From the NCBI RefSeq assembly GCF_900166595.1, contig NZ_LT745763.1, forward strand, positions 348,307-412,306: a DNA stretch of 64,000 bases. The letters run 5' to 3'. Source of the stretch: Virgibacillus dokdonensis. Its GTDB lineage: Bacteria > Bacillota > Bacilli > Bacillales > Amphibacillaceae. This document shows, piece by piece, positions 24,843-33,331 of the stretch. Each line of letters opens with the position of its first letter. Position 1 is the first letter of the stretch. The notes below the pieces were generated by a model. That model was not told where the DNA came from, did not search any database, and saw nothing but the letters and a program-made list of their open reading frames with translations. A program made the translations under genes and the position numbers.

Positions 24843-25628
24843 TCAAAATTGTCCTTTGTACCAGCTGAAATACCCTAATTTAATTGAAACTATTACAATG
24901 ATGATGAGTAGTATGATCATACTACTTAAAAATAGCCAATCGATAAAAGTAACGCGGAACTGGCGGTAAAAAATACGCTCCTTTTCCCCGCTGAAGCCTT
25001 TTGATTCCATTGCTACAGCGGTTCGTTCTGCTTTGCGAATGGCTCCGGCAAGTAATGGTATTGCGTACCGTTTGTATTGCTGTATGGACTCCTTTATCCC
25101 CGATGCTCGATGGACACCCCGTACTTGATGAGCTGCGCGTATTTGCTGCAATTCTTCGCGCATTAAAGGAAGGAATCGGTATCCTGCTAGTATGCCGTAA
25201 GCAAGTTTAGGTGGTAATTTACATTGTTGCATTAAGCTAAGAATAAAATGAACCATATTTGTAGTGAAAATGAACATAAATGATAAGGCGGCAAATGTTA
25301 GCATACGTAAAGTTAAAGATAAGGCGACGGTGACATTTTCTTTTGGCAATTCCCAAAAGAGAAACTGTGTCGTCACCTCAGGGTTCGTTGGCTCATCTGC
25401 AAAGGCGATCGATGTCCAAAGCATCCCAATGGATAAAAGGCAAATGATAAGATAATAACCGATATATAGCTTCCAATTCACTTTTCCAAACAAAAAGGTG
25501 AACAGAATAACTACGATACCATAAATAAGTGGCGTGAATGGATCAAATACAAAGGTTAAAAGACAAACAACGATTACCACGGCAATTGCTTTTATACTAG
25601 GGTTTAAATTATTTAGTAATGCAGACAT
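24843..25628 (-). CDS. ykoC: ECF transporter T component (thiamine/HMP), YkoC
   Basis: This 261-aa EcfT transmembrane protein has five or six helices and the coupling-helix Ala-Arg-Gly-type signature region (RAAHQVRGVHRASG near residue 165, AIRKAERTAVAMESKGF near 200). It links the S component to the ATPase. Its start lies 20 bp inside the end of ykoD, so translation is coupled. It is last in the ykoFEDC operon. Confidence 0.9.
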   Translation of the reverse strand: MSALLNNLNPSIKAIAVVIVVCLLTFVFDPFTPLIYGIVVILFTFLFGKVNWKLYIGYYLIICLLSIGMLWTSIAFADEPTNPEVTTQFLFWELPKENVTVALSLTLRMLTFAALSFMFIFTTNMVHFILSLMQQCKLPPKLAYGILAGYRFLPLMREELQQIRAAHQVRGVHRASGIKESIQQYKRYAIPLLAGAIRKAERTAVAMESKGFSGEKERIFYRQFRVTFIDWLFLSSMIILLIIIVIVSIKLGYFSWYKGQF

Positions 25629-27261
25629 GAGAACCCTCCATATGCCGTTTTAATTTGATTCGTGTAGGGTAATCTAAATTCCATTTACTTAACTGTGGCC
25701 GCTCCCACAGTTGCGTAGGCGTTTCATCTGCTACGATTTCCCCGTTTTTTAATACGACAACCCGATTGGCATATTTGTCGACAAGGTCCATATCATGCGT
25801 AACCATGATAATGGTCGTCCCATTTTTATAGCGGGCTGCTAATAAATGCATCAGTTCACGTGTAGATGCAGCATCTTGTCCAAATGTTGGCTCATCTAAA
25901 AATAAAATGTTTTGCTCATCTACGATCATGGTAGCAACACTTAGACGACGTTTTTGCCCTTGGCTTAGTGTATAGGGATGTCTATTTTCCATCCCTTGTA
26001 GCTGACAACTTGCTAATGTTTGATGCACTTTTTCTTGAACTGTTGCTTCAGGATATGCTCTTAAACGTAACGTATATGCAATTTCATCAAAAACACGGTC
26101 TGTGATAAATTGGTGTTCGGGATTTTGAAATACGTAGCCAATTTGTTGCTGTAATTCTTTTTGCTTCCATTGATCAATGGACCGATTGTTTACATATATA
26201 TTTCCTGCTGAAGGGAACTCTATCCCTGCTAACAAACGAGTGAGTGATGTTTTCCCGCTTCCATTTGCCCCTGTAACCGCAATAAAGGATGGGCCTGCCC
26301 AAGAGAAAGTAATGTCACGTAGAATTTTTTGTTTCTTTTTCGAAAGCTTTACGTTGTGAACTTCTATGATAGGTTCCAATGCGCAACTTTTTTTGGCAGT
26401 CGTTTCTAAAAACGTTTGATCCAAATAGGACATATGCGTTGTAAAATCTTCGTATGTGAAAGGGATTTTTGAAAAAACTGCTTGATTATTGTGACACGCT
26501 TGTAATGCGAGTTCCGTAATGGACGGAAGTGCAATGCCTTCTAATTGAAAAAGGTCCGCATGTTTTGTAATCGCTTCTGTTAAAGAACCATCAAATATAC
26601 CATGTCCTGCTTTGGATAAAATAAAGGTTCTCTCTATGAAAGAGACCCACCCGTCCAATTGATGCTCAATAACAATGAGCCCAATTTTTTTATCTTCCTG
26701 AATATGTTTCATCGTTTGAATGAATGCCTGTTTTGCTAGTGGATCTAAATTAGCACTTGGCTCGTCTAAAATTATAAAGTCGGGTTCAAGTGCTAGGATA
26801 CACGCTAGCGCGAGCTTTTGCTTTTGTCCTCCAGATAGAGAATGAATGTTTGCTTCTTTATAAGCGGTTAAGCCTACCATCTGCAATACTTCGTCTATCT
26901 TTGTGGCGATTTTATCTTTCGGTGTGTCGATGTTCTCCAATCCAAAAGCGATCTCATCTTCTACCGTCAACATACAAAATTGACTTTCAGGATCTTGGAA
27001 GACGACACCGACATGTTTACTCATTTCTCCAGGTTTCGTATCTTGAATCGAAGTCCCAAAGATATGGATATCTCCTGCTATTTCCCCATCAAGTTCGCGA
27101 GGGTAAATCCCGTTTAAGCAACAAGTTAGTGTGCTTTTTCCACTGCCGCTTGGTCCGAGTAGAAGCATCGTTTCGCCAGAACGCAAATCAAAGGATAGCT
27201 TGTTGATAGTAGGGTGTTCATGCTCGTTAAACCAAAGTGTGAGTTCGCGCACTTGAATCAT
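25609..27261 (-). CDS. ykoD: ECF transporter ATPase, two fused ABC domains, YkoD
   Basis: This 550-aa protein has two ABC ATPase domains in one chain. Domain 1: Walker A LLGPSGSGKSTL near residue 36, signature LSGGQKQKLALA, Walker B FIILDEPSANLDP. Domain 2: Walker A TGANGSGKTSL near 337, signature LSQGQKRRLSVA, Walker B ILFLDEPTFGQD, H-loop MVTHDMD. It powers the YkoE/YkoC thiamine-precursor transporter at the inner membrane face. It overlaps ykoE by 4 bp and ykoC by 20 bp. Confidence 0.95.
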   Translation of the reverse strand: MIQVRELTLWFNEHEHPTINKLSFDLRSGETMLLLGPSGSGKSTLTCCLNGIYPRELDGEIAGDIHIFGTSIQDTKPGEMSKHVGVVFQDPESQFCMLTVEDEIAFGLENIDTPKDKIATKIDEVLQMVGLTAYKEANIHSLSGGQKQKLALACILALEPDFIILDEPSANLDPLAKQAFIQTMKHIQEDKKIGLIVIEHQLDGWVSFIERTFILSKAGHGIFDGSLTEAITKHADLFQLEGIALPSITELALQACHNNQAVFSKIPFTYEDFTTHMSYLDQTFLETTAKKSCALEPIIEVHNVKLSKKKQKILRDITFSWAGPSFIAVTGANGSGKTSLTRLLAGIEFPSAGNIYVNNRSIDQWKQKELQQQIGYVFQNPEHQFITDRVFDEIAYTLRLRAYPEATVQEKVHQTLASCQLQGMENRHPYTLSQGQKRRLSVATMIVDEQNILFLDEPTFGQDAASTRELMHLLAARYKNGTTIIMVTHDMDLVDKYANRVVVLKNGEIVADETPTQLWERPQLSKWNLDYPTRIKLKRHMEGSHVCITK

Positions 27262-27839
27262 GATACGGACCTCGCTTTATCTATTTTCTTTCCAAGGGCA
27301 AAACTAGATAATACACCTGTCTTAGCTAGTGAGTCACTAATTGCTTTTCCAAGTACACCGGAAATAATCGCGCCACTGATCATTCTAACGATGAGCATGC
27401 TAATCACATAAGGTGTGCTTAAAGCAGCATATCCGCCACGAAAATAGCCCCAAACAAAACTAAAAATTGCTGCCCCAACTCCTGCAAGCATTAATACCCA
27501 TAAGGAATAGCGTTTATATCTTGTCGCAGCAAAAGCAGTCTCTGCACCAAGCCCTTGGATAATTCCAGTAATAATAATTATTGGCCCCATCGCATTGCCT
27601 AAGAGCATTTCAACCGTAGCGGCAATTGTTTCGGATAGAAAAGCCGCTCCTGGTTTACGTAATATATAGGCCGCAATAATGGATACGATAAACCAAATCC
27701 CAAAAATAAAGTCATAACCAATGGGGCCCATAAATGATACAAGTAGCTTTCCTACTGGGAGGAAAGCTAAATAGACAATCCCAAATACGACCGATAAAAC
27801 AGCCATAACAATAATTTCTTTTAAACGCCAGTTAGTCAT
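27258..27839 (-). CDS. ykoE: ECF transporter S component YkoE
   Basis: This 193-aa membrane protein has about six helices and the YkoE features: short basic N-terminus MTNWRLKEIIVMAV, AETIAATVEMLLGNAMGPII near residue 68, and QGLGAETAFAATRYKRY near 90. It is the substrate-specific subunit for thiamine or hydroxymethylpyrimidine. It overlaps ykoF by 8 bp and ykoD by 4 bp. Confidence 0.93.
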   Translation of the reverse strand: MTNWRLKEIIVMAVLSVVFGIVYLAFLPVGKLLVSFMGPIGYDFIFGIWFIVSIIAAYILRKPGAAFLSETIAATVEMLLGNAMGPIIIITGIIQGLGAETAFAATRYKRYSLWVLMLAGVGAAIFSFVWGYFRGGYAALSTPYVISMLIVRMISGAIISGVLGKAISDSLAKTGVLSSFALGKKIDKARSVS

Positions 27840-28449
27840 CGCTGTTCACATCCTTTTTAGAAGGACTGTTAGCTGATATTGTCGTCGTCATAACGGTGTG
27901 AGAAGACCCACTATGTTCCATGTTGACAAAGACTTGTTCCAAGCCATTAAATACATCCTTACCATCTCCATCTAATCGTGTGGCGTAATGAATGGAGGAT
28001 ACGCGGATGTTTTGCTTTTTCATGGCTTCAATTTGGTCGTAAATGAGATTCATATAGTCGCCGCCACCTAATGGATAGAGAGAAAACTTTCCGGCTACCT
28101 CTTGTTTGATCTTATTGCTCTCTGCTTCGTTTAATCGTCGATCATCTTCAGCTAAAAATACATCCCCATCAGAATCTCCCGGACAACCGATAGAATAGGT
28201 ACCACTAAATACGACATGGTAACCTGTTTGTGTGGCATGAAGAAATAAAGCCTTTGTGACATCAAATACATGGGTGATTTTCCCTCTCACACATGTGCCT
28301 ATGTCCGTTGTTTTCACCCAAACTTTAGATGTGTCTACTTCTTTTAATGCTGTTGTAATAACATCCACAAAATGATCTGTCATCGGATAAATGGCAAAAT
28401 CACAGCCAGCTATTCTACTGTTGTGGCAAGTATGAAATGGATTATTCAA
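27832..28449 (-). CDS. ykoF: HMP/thiamine-binding protein YkoF
   Basis: This 205-aa cytoplasmic protein has two ferredoxin-like YkoF domains: CDFAIYPMTDHFVDVI with the TDIGTCVRG segment in the first half, and FSLYPLGGGDYMNLIYDQIE with VSSIHYATRLDGDG in the second. YkoF binds thiamine or HMP and belongs to ykoFEDC. The start is TTG at 28449 with AGAAGGAGGAAG upstream. The gene's natural TPP riboswitch is now 2 kb away at 30459, behind an IS element. Confidence 0.93.
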   Translation of the reverse strand: MNNPFHTCHNSRIAGCDFAIYPMTDHFVDVITTALKEVDTSKVWVKTTDIGTCVRGKITHVFDVTKALFLHATQTGYHVVFSGTYSIGCPGDSDGDVFLAEDDRRLNEAESNKIKQEVAGKFSLYPLGGGDYMNLIYDQIEAMKKQNIRVSSIHYATRLDGDGKDVFNGLEQVFVNMEHSGSSHTVMTTTISANSPSKKDVNSDD

Positions 28450-28557
28450 TTTTCTTCCTCCTTCTATGAATCATAGTTTTATAAATGTACCGCGATGAAA
28501 TTGTGCTACAAGAGCAAAGGAACTCGTTTTGAACTTTTATAAACAAGTTTTCACATA

Positions 28558-28818
28558 GAACAAAGGCTCGGGGCGCCCGATTAGCAACGTAGCGAGTGGA
28601 ACGAATCAACGAAAGTTTTAGGAATCATGCTCCTGCAACAGGAGTATGTCGGCGCCCTCCGGCAAGCCCGTCTTTAGTCGGCCTTCCTATTTAGAACGAA
28701 CCGATGATGACTTATCGTAAGGCGATTTCGTGAAGTCGCCTAGTTGCTGGGCGCTGGAGCCGGACGTGGCTAAATAACTTAGTTAGTTTATCCACAGCTG
28801 CAAAATTTTATAATTTCC
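28558..28818 (-). repeat. Dispersed repeat family B, inverted copy 3, interrupted by IS
   Basis: It runs from GAACAAAGGCTCGGGGCGCC to GGACGTGGCTAAATAACTTAG and TTTATCCACAGCTGC, and stops at TATAATTTCC where the IS4-family element begins. The rest (TAGACCA) lies after the element at 30376. The equivalent uninterrupted sequence is at 38785-38804 in copy 5. Confidence 0.88.
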
Positions 28819-30366
28819 CACTAGCGTTGCATAAAAAGTAATGCTTCAAGTCAAGCGTTAATTTTCCATTTGAGACATAGGTAACAGAATTTTCTGATAT
28901 ATGTTATTTGTACACAATGAAAAAAAGACAACAGGCATGAGAGGTAGCCCTTCATCCATTTTTTGAATAGTATATACTTTTAAACGAATGGATCGTATGT
29001 TAAATCATCTAAGTGTAACACGTCTCCTGTCTCATATTGTGCTAGGGTCTCTGCAAAAATTCGCTCATTGTCCCACCTTCGTCGTCCACTGGACTCTCGC
29101 TCTGGTTCTTTACGCACTTTCAAAATAAAGGTTGCCATGGATTGATCGTAACCATCCTTTATCCAACGCAACATTTCCAGCAAGGTTCCTTTGAAACCTA
29201 TTTTATTTTTCATTAGGATGATCAGGCAAAAGGTAATCATTGCAAGATAGACTTGATTATAAACGGCATTTTCACTCTTACCATATAATGTTGTAATGAC
29301 CAAGTGTTGCTTGATCCATTTGAAAAACAACTCTATTTTCCAGCGGTTTCGGTAGATATCGCTGATTTCTTGCGCACTGCGCTTGGCGTCGTTACACACA
29401 ATCCGAATAGGCTTGCCATTACTATCTGTTGTCTCTATCAATTGTAATGGATGTTTCATGTTTCCGATTGTCACCATGGCATGGCGTGTGATGGGAGAAG
29501 ATGGATCCACGAGTAACTCTTCCACGACGTGTACCACTGTATTGGCTTTGATACGCGTTGCAAATTTTATTCCTTTTTCCGAATAGGCATCGAACTTCGC
29601 AAAGTTGAAGTACCCGCGATCGAATACATGAAGCACATCTAACTGATAAACAATTAATTCATCCAGCTGTGTCTCATCCGCTGGTCGGGCTGGCGTTAGA
29701 ATCATCTTATCTAGCGAGAGCGTATCATTGCACAACCTAATTGAAGTGTGCATTTTAATCCCGGCTTTTGTTTCTCGAAAATCAGCCCATTCATAGCCAC
29801 TAAGACACATGGAAATAGTCGATGAATCAATCAAATGCAGCTGAAGCAATGCCTTTCCTGCTTTCACAGGTCCTAGTGTATACTGTACCTTTTGAATGAG
29901 ATGACGAAGAATAGCTTCTGGTATTTCATGTGGGATTTGTCTATTCTTACGCGAGAGTTGTGACTTACTGATACTGTCTATACCTACTAATCGCTGCACC
30001 GTTTTTTTGCGTGAAACAGACTGACTGATTACTGCAAGATTTTCTGATTTTTTAAGTTGTGCGTAAATAAATAAGCGAATATAGGCAATGGTATCTAGCT
30101 TTTTCACATACTTGTCTACCCCTTCTATATCAATCATTTTTTGAATAACTTTTGTATCTAATGGATGAATGTATTCCTTGAATACCATTTTTATGGTATG
30201 ATTGTCCATGAAAGACTCCTTATAATTTGGGATTTGGACAGGACTACCATTCCCTTATTATAAGGTTTTTTTATGCGTTTTTGTATTGATAATTCCTATT
30301 ATTCTTAGTATTGACACAAGGTGTTTTTTCTTGACTACTTTATAAAAAATTTATGCAACGCTAGTG
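28819..30366 (-). mobile_element. IS4-family insertion sequence, 1548 bp
   Basis: Both ends are defined. The 17-bp terminal inverted repeat CACTAGCGTTGCATAAA occurs at 28819 and, inverted, ends at 30366. The flanks carry a 9-bp direct repeat ATAATTTCC (28810-28818 and 30367-30375). The family B copy at 38541 shows the same bases once, without an insert, which confirms the target duplication. One transposase gene fills the element. Confidence 0.93.
28980..30209 (-). CDS. IS4-family transposase (DDE)
   Basis: This 409-aa transposase has an N-terminal helical domain (SVSRKKTVQRLVGIDSISKS) and a DDE domain. First Asp in LHLIDSSTISM near residue 128, second Asp in LHVFDRGYFNF near 196, and the Y-(2)R-(3)E-(6)K signature YRNRWKIELFFKWIKQHL near 285 with catalytic Glu. 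Reading is uninterrupted, so it may be active. It is transcribed toward ykoF, in the same direction as the riboswitch upstream. Confidence 0.93.
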   Translation of the reverse strand: MDNHTIKMVFKEYIHPLDTKVIQKMIDIEGVDKYVKKLDTIAYIRLFIYAQLKKSENLAVISQSVSRKKTVQRLVGIDSISKSQLSRKNRQIPHEIPEAILRHLIQKVQYTLGPVKAGKALLQLHLIDSSTISMCLSGYEWADFRETKAGIKMHTSIRLCNDTLSLDKMILTPARPADETQLDELIVYQLDVLHVFDRGYFNFAKFDAYSEKGIKFATRIKANTVVHVVEELLVDPSSPITRHAMVTIGNMKHPLQLIETTDSNGKPIRIVCNDAKRSAQEISDIYRNRWKIELFFKWIKQHLVITTLYGKSENAVYNQVYLAMITFCLIILMKNKIGFKGTLLEMLRWIKDGYDQSMATFILKVRKEPERESSGRRRWDNERIFAETLAQYETGDVLHLDDLTYDPFV

Positions 30367-30384
30367 ATAATTTCCTAGACCACA

Positions 30385-30417
30385 AAAAAGACTGCTTTCG
30401 TGAAGAAGGCAGTCTTT
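30385..30417 (-). terminator. Terminator of the TPP riboswitch
   Basis: AAGACTGC pairs with GCAGTCTT on the minus strand, followed by a T-run (TTTTTTG). It lies about 42 bp after the THI element, as expected for ligand-induced termination. Confidence 0.8.
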
Positions 30418-30458
30418 ACCAAATAGACTATGTATGTTGTACTCTCTGGTTTTGACTG

Positions 30459-30543
30459 CACTTCCCCACGCTAGTATTATCCAGATCGGGTAATAAGGGT
30501 CAGAAATTATCCTCTCAGCCATCTAAAATAGCTCCCCTAGTGC
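30459..30543 (-). promoter_or_regulatory. TPP (THI-box) riboswitch
   Basis: On the minus strand the THI-box landmarks appear in order: GCACTAGGGGAGC, GATGGCTGAGAGG, GACCCTTATTACC, CGATCTGGATAATAC, and GCGTGGGGAAGTGC, which closes the P1 stem with GCACT. It binds thiamine pyrophosphate. It faces ykoFEDC but is now parted from it by an IS4 element and a family B repeat. Confidence 0.93.
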
Positions 30544-30568
30544 AAATAGTTATGCGGTTTTATAGTTT

Positions 30569-30598
30569 GTTATAGTGAATTATAGTATAGAACGTCAA
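30569..30598 (-). promoter_or_regulatory. Promoter of the TPP riboswitch transcript
   Basis: On the minus strand TTGACG (30598-30593), 18-bp spacer, TATAAC (30574-30569). It lies 26 bp before the riboswitch. Confidence 0.6.
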
Positions 30599-30922
30599 AG
30601 TTCACAACCAATTCGTTTGAAGCTTATAACTAAATTGCACAGTAAATACCATTTCCCTATCGAAAATAGCAGTATATATGCTTTTGTTTAAATTTGTTTT
30701 CGAAAAGGTTATTCGGTCCATTTCATACTAAATAGTATATGGAGATTCGAAAAATATATGTTGATTGTGAAATTGCACAGTTGTTTGTGCTTTAGCTTTA
30801 TTTCAAGTTGTTAAGTTCAGTTTAAAAACTCGTTTAATTCGAAATAATTATTTAATTAAGATAATATGTTGAATATACAGATTGGAGAGACCTAACTGAA
30901 GGAAGGAAAGGGGAATTCGTGC

Positions 30923-32110
30923 ATGTATGATTACATTATTATTGGTGGAGGTATTGTAGGTTTAGCAACTGCATGGCAGCTGAAAACAAAGCATCCGCAT
31001 TCATCCATTGCCGTATTGGAGAAAGAAGAAGCATGGGCAGCTCATCAAACAGGGAGAAACAGTGGGGTCATTCATAGTGGTATTTATTATAAACCTGGTA
31101 GCTTAAAGGCCCAATTAGCGGTGAGGGGTAGAAATTCTATGATTGCATTTTGTCAAAAATATGAGGTGGAGCATGAAGTTTGTGGCAAAATCATTGTAGC
31201 TACAAGAAAGCGAGAACTACCGTTTATGGATCAACTGTATCACCGAGGTTGTAAAAATGGTTTACAAATAACAAAATTACAAAGAGAGGAAGTTATTGAT
31301 CATGAGCCATATGTTCAAGCAGAAGGAGGATTGTATATACCGACAACAGGTATTGTGGATTATCAACAGGTGGCTTATAAATTAGTAGAGTTACTCGCAA
31401 ACCAAGGAGTTGAGTTGTTTTTAAATACACAAGCACATCAAATGAATGAGAAAGGATTTGAAGTAACGATAGATACGAATCATCAATCTTTGATCGCTAG
31501 AAAGGTTATCAATTGTGCGGGATTGCATAGCGACCAATTGGTTAAACAGTCGGGTATTTTAGCGGATGTAAAGATTATCCCTTTTCGTGGGGAGTATTTT
31601 ACATTAAAAGCAACGAAACATTATGTAGTAAAAAATTTGGTCTATCCAGTACCAGACCCAAAGTATCCATTTTTAGGCGTACATTTGACGAGAGGAATTC
31701 ATGGTGAAGTGCATGCAGGTCCTAATGCAGTATGGAGTCTTAAAAAAGAAGGATACAATAAGTGGGACATAGATAGGAAAGAAGCACTAGCTACTTTGTT
31801 ATTTCCAGGATTTTGGCGATTAGCAAAGGCAAATATAAAGGTGGGCGCAATGGAAATGTCGCGTTCTTTGTATAAAGCATTATTTGTAAAAAGTTTGCAG
31901 CGTTTTATTCCAGAAATCCAAACAGAAGATGTGATAAAAGCTCCATCTGGTGTACGCGCACAAGCTATGCTTCGAGATGGAACACTACTTGATGACTTTT
32001 TTATTATACCCGGAAAAAATGTGCTCCACGTTTGCAATGCACCTTCGCCCGCTGCAACAGCTTCGCTAGAGATTGGTAGGATGATAGCTGAACGGGCATC
32101 ATTATCATAA
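30923..32110 (+). CDS. lhgO: L-2-hydroxyglutarate oxidase
   Basis: This 395-aa FAD enzyme oxidises L-2-hydroxyglutarate to 2-oxoglutarate and feeds electrons to the respiratory chain. Motifs: dinucleotide-binding IIIGGGIVGLATAWQL at the N-terminus, LEKEE end of strand 2, the family signature QTGRNSGVIHSGIYYKPGS near residue 44, and C-terminal NAPSPAATASLEIG. Length and order match LhgO. ATG follows AAAGGGGAA. It precedes a response regulator gene and a TAXI-TRAP transporter, which suggests a link between this substrate and the transporter (inference). Confidence 0.92.
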   Translation: MYDYIIIGGGIVGLATAWQLKTKHPHSSIAVLEKEEAWAAHQTGRNSGVIHSGIYYKPGSLKAQLAVRGRNSMIAFCQKYEVEHEVCGKIIVATRKRELPFMDQLYHRGCKNGLQITKLQREEVIDHEPYVQAEGGLYIPTTGIVDYQQVAYKLVELLANQGVELFLNTQAHQMNEKGFEVTIDTNHQSLIARKVINCAGLHSDQLVKQSGILADVKIIPFRGEYFTLKATKHYVVKNLVYPVPDPKYPFLGVHLTRGIHGEVHAGPNAVWSLKKEGYNKWDIDRKEALATLLFPGFWRLAKANIKVGAMEMSRSLYKALFVKSLQRFIPEIQTEDVIKAPSGVRAQAMLRDGTLLDDFFIIPGKNVLHVCNAPSPAATASLEIGRMIAERASLS

Positions 32111-32197
32111 GTTTTTTTCGCTATAGGAAAGCTTCATTTTACAATTTTATCACAAGGGGCCGAATTCGGGATCAAGTCCGAAGAGAGGGGGATACGA

Positions 32198-32910
32198 ATG
32201 TGTAAAAATACAGAGGTAAAAGTTGTTATCATTGAAGATGATCCCATGGTGCAGGAAGTAAACAAAAAGATGGTAGAAAAAGTAAACGATTTCATCGTTG
32301 TCGCTACTGCAAGAGATGGAAAAACAGGTGTCGAGCATTGTCAAATCTATCAGCCCAATCTATATTACTCGATATTTATATGCCTGAACAAGATGGAATT
32401 CAAACGATAAAGGCGCTTCGACATCACAATATAAATGTGGAAGTAATTGTCATCTCTGCTGCAGAAGATAGGGAAATGGTTCGCAATATGATGCAGCATG
32501 GGGCGTTTGATTATCTTATAAAGCCATTTAAGTATAGTCGTTTAGTAGAGGCATTAAACAAGTATCGAGATTATCATTTTCATTTCTATGGCAACGATAG
32601 AGTTGACCAAGAAATGATTGACTTGTGGATCAATAAGCGGTCAGAAGCAAACCATAAAGCGAATGCGCTTCCAAAAGGATTGAATAAGCAAACATTACAG
32701 CAAATTACCAACTTATTAGAACGCAAAAATAGTTCTATTTCAGCTGATGAAGCAGCTTCCTGTATAGGAATTTCCCGAGTTACCGCAAGAAGGTATTTAG
32801 ATTATTTAGAAAAAGGGGGTGCAGTTGAAATTGTCTTACAGTATGGAACTGTAGGCAGACCTGTAAATCGTTATCAGCTCATGCGTAAAGTGAATAAAAA
32901 CAGCTCTTAA
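32198..32910 (+). pseudogene. CitT/DctR-type response regulator, frameshifted
   Basis: The first frame (from 32198) gives the receiver start VKVVIIEDDPMVQEVNKKMV with the acidic pair, up to QIYQPNL. The second frame (to 32910) continues ILLDIYMPEQDGIQTIKALR with the phospho-Asp, then KPF, and an HTH domain ending VGRPVNRYQLM. The two parts join without loss if one base is restored near 32360 (CCCAATCTATATTA). This is a single-base deletion in the receiver domain. No sensor kinase gene lies next to it. It would have controlled the TRAP transporter downstream. Confidence 0.85.
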
Positions 32911-32953
32911 TCCATCATATAATTATAGGTTTCACCCTCTTTTTTTAAAAGAA

Positions 32954-33210
32954 TAAGAAAGTATAAAATTTATTGTTGGGTACCGATTTAGCGGAATAGC
33001 GACGTCCGGCTCCAGCACCCAGCAACTAGGCGACTTCACAAAATCGCCCTACGATCAGTCACCAGCGGTTCGTGCTAAATAGGAAGGCCGACTAAAAACG
33101 GCTTGCCTTAGGGCGTCGGCATATCCCTGTTTTAGTGCCAGGCTTCCTAAAACTTTAGTTGATTTGTTCCAGTCGCTACGTTTCTAAACGGGTTCTTGCG
33201 CCTTTGTTCA
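32954..33210 (+). repeat. Dispersed repeat family B, copy 4
   Basis: This full-length copy begins AATAAGAAAGTATAAAATTT and ends GCCTTTGTTC, with CCCAGCAACTAGGCGACTTC inside. It separates the broken response regulator from the TRAP transporter genes. Confidence 0.85.
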
Positions 33211-33232
33211 GTGTAATTAGGAGTAAATATTT

Positions 33233-33265
33233 TGAACAAAATGTCCAAAACGTACATTATGTTCA
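33233..33265. promoter_or_regulatory. Candidate operator upstream of TAXI-TRAP genes
   Basis: TGAACAAAATGT (33233-33244) and ACATTATGTTCA (33254-33265) form an inverted repeat with 11 of 12 matches and a 9-bp spacer, about 67 bp before the solute-binding protein gene. The spacing of 21 bp centre to centre suits a dimeric regulator such as the CitT/DctR-type protein encoded upstream. Confidence 0.55.
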
Positions 33266-33331
33266 AAATATTTATCATTTTACTTGGAAGCGTTATCATT
33301 TGAACCATAACAATGGAGGGGGAGAGGAGTT

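Noticed and set aside
28450..28557. A second TPP riboswitch directly before ykoF
   Set aside because: None of the THI-box landmarks is present in these 108 bp; the only copy is at 30459.
32111..32197. Remnant of a sensor kinase gene before the response regulator
   Set aside because: The 87 bp hold a family A stub and the ribosome binding site; no frame resembles the end of a kinase.
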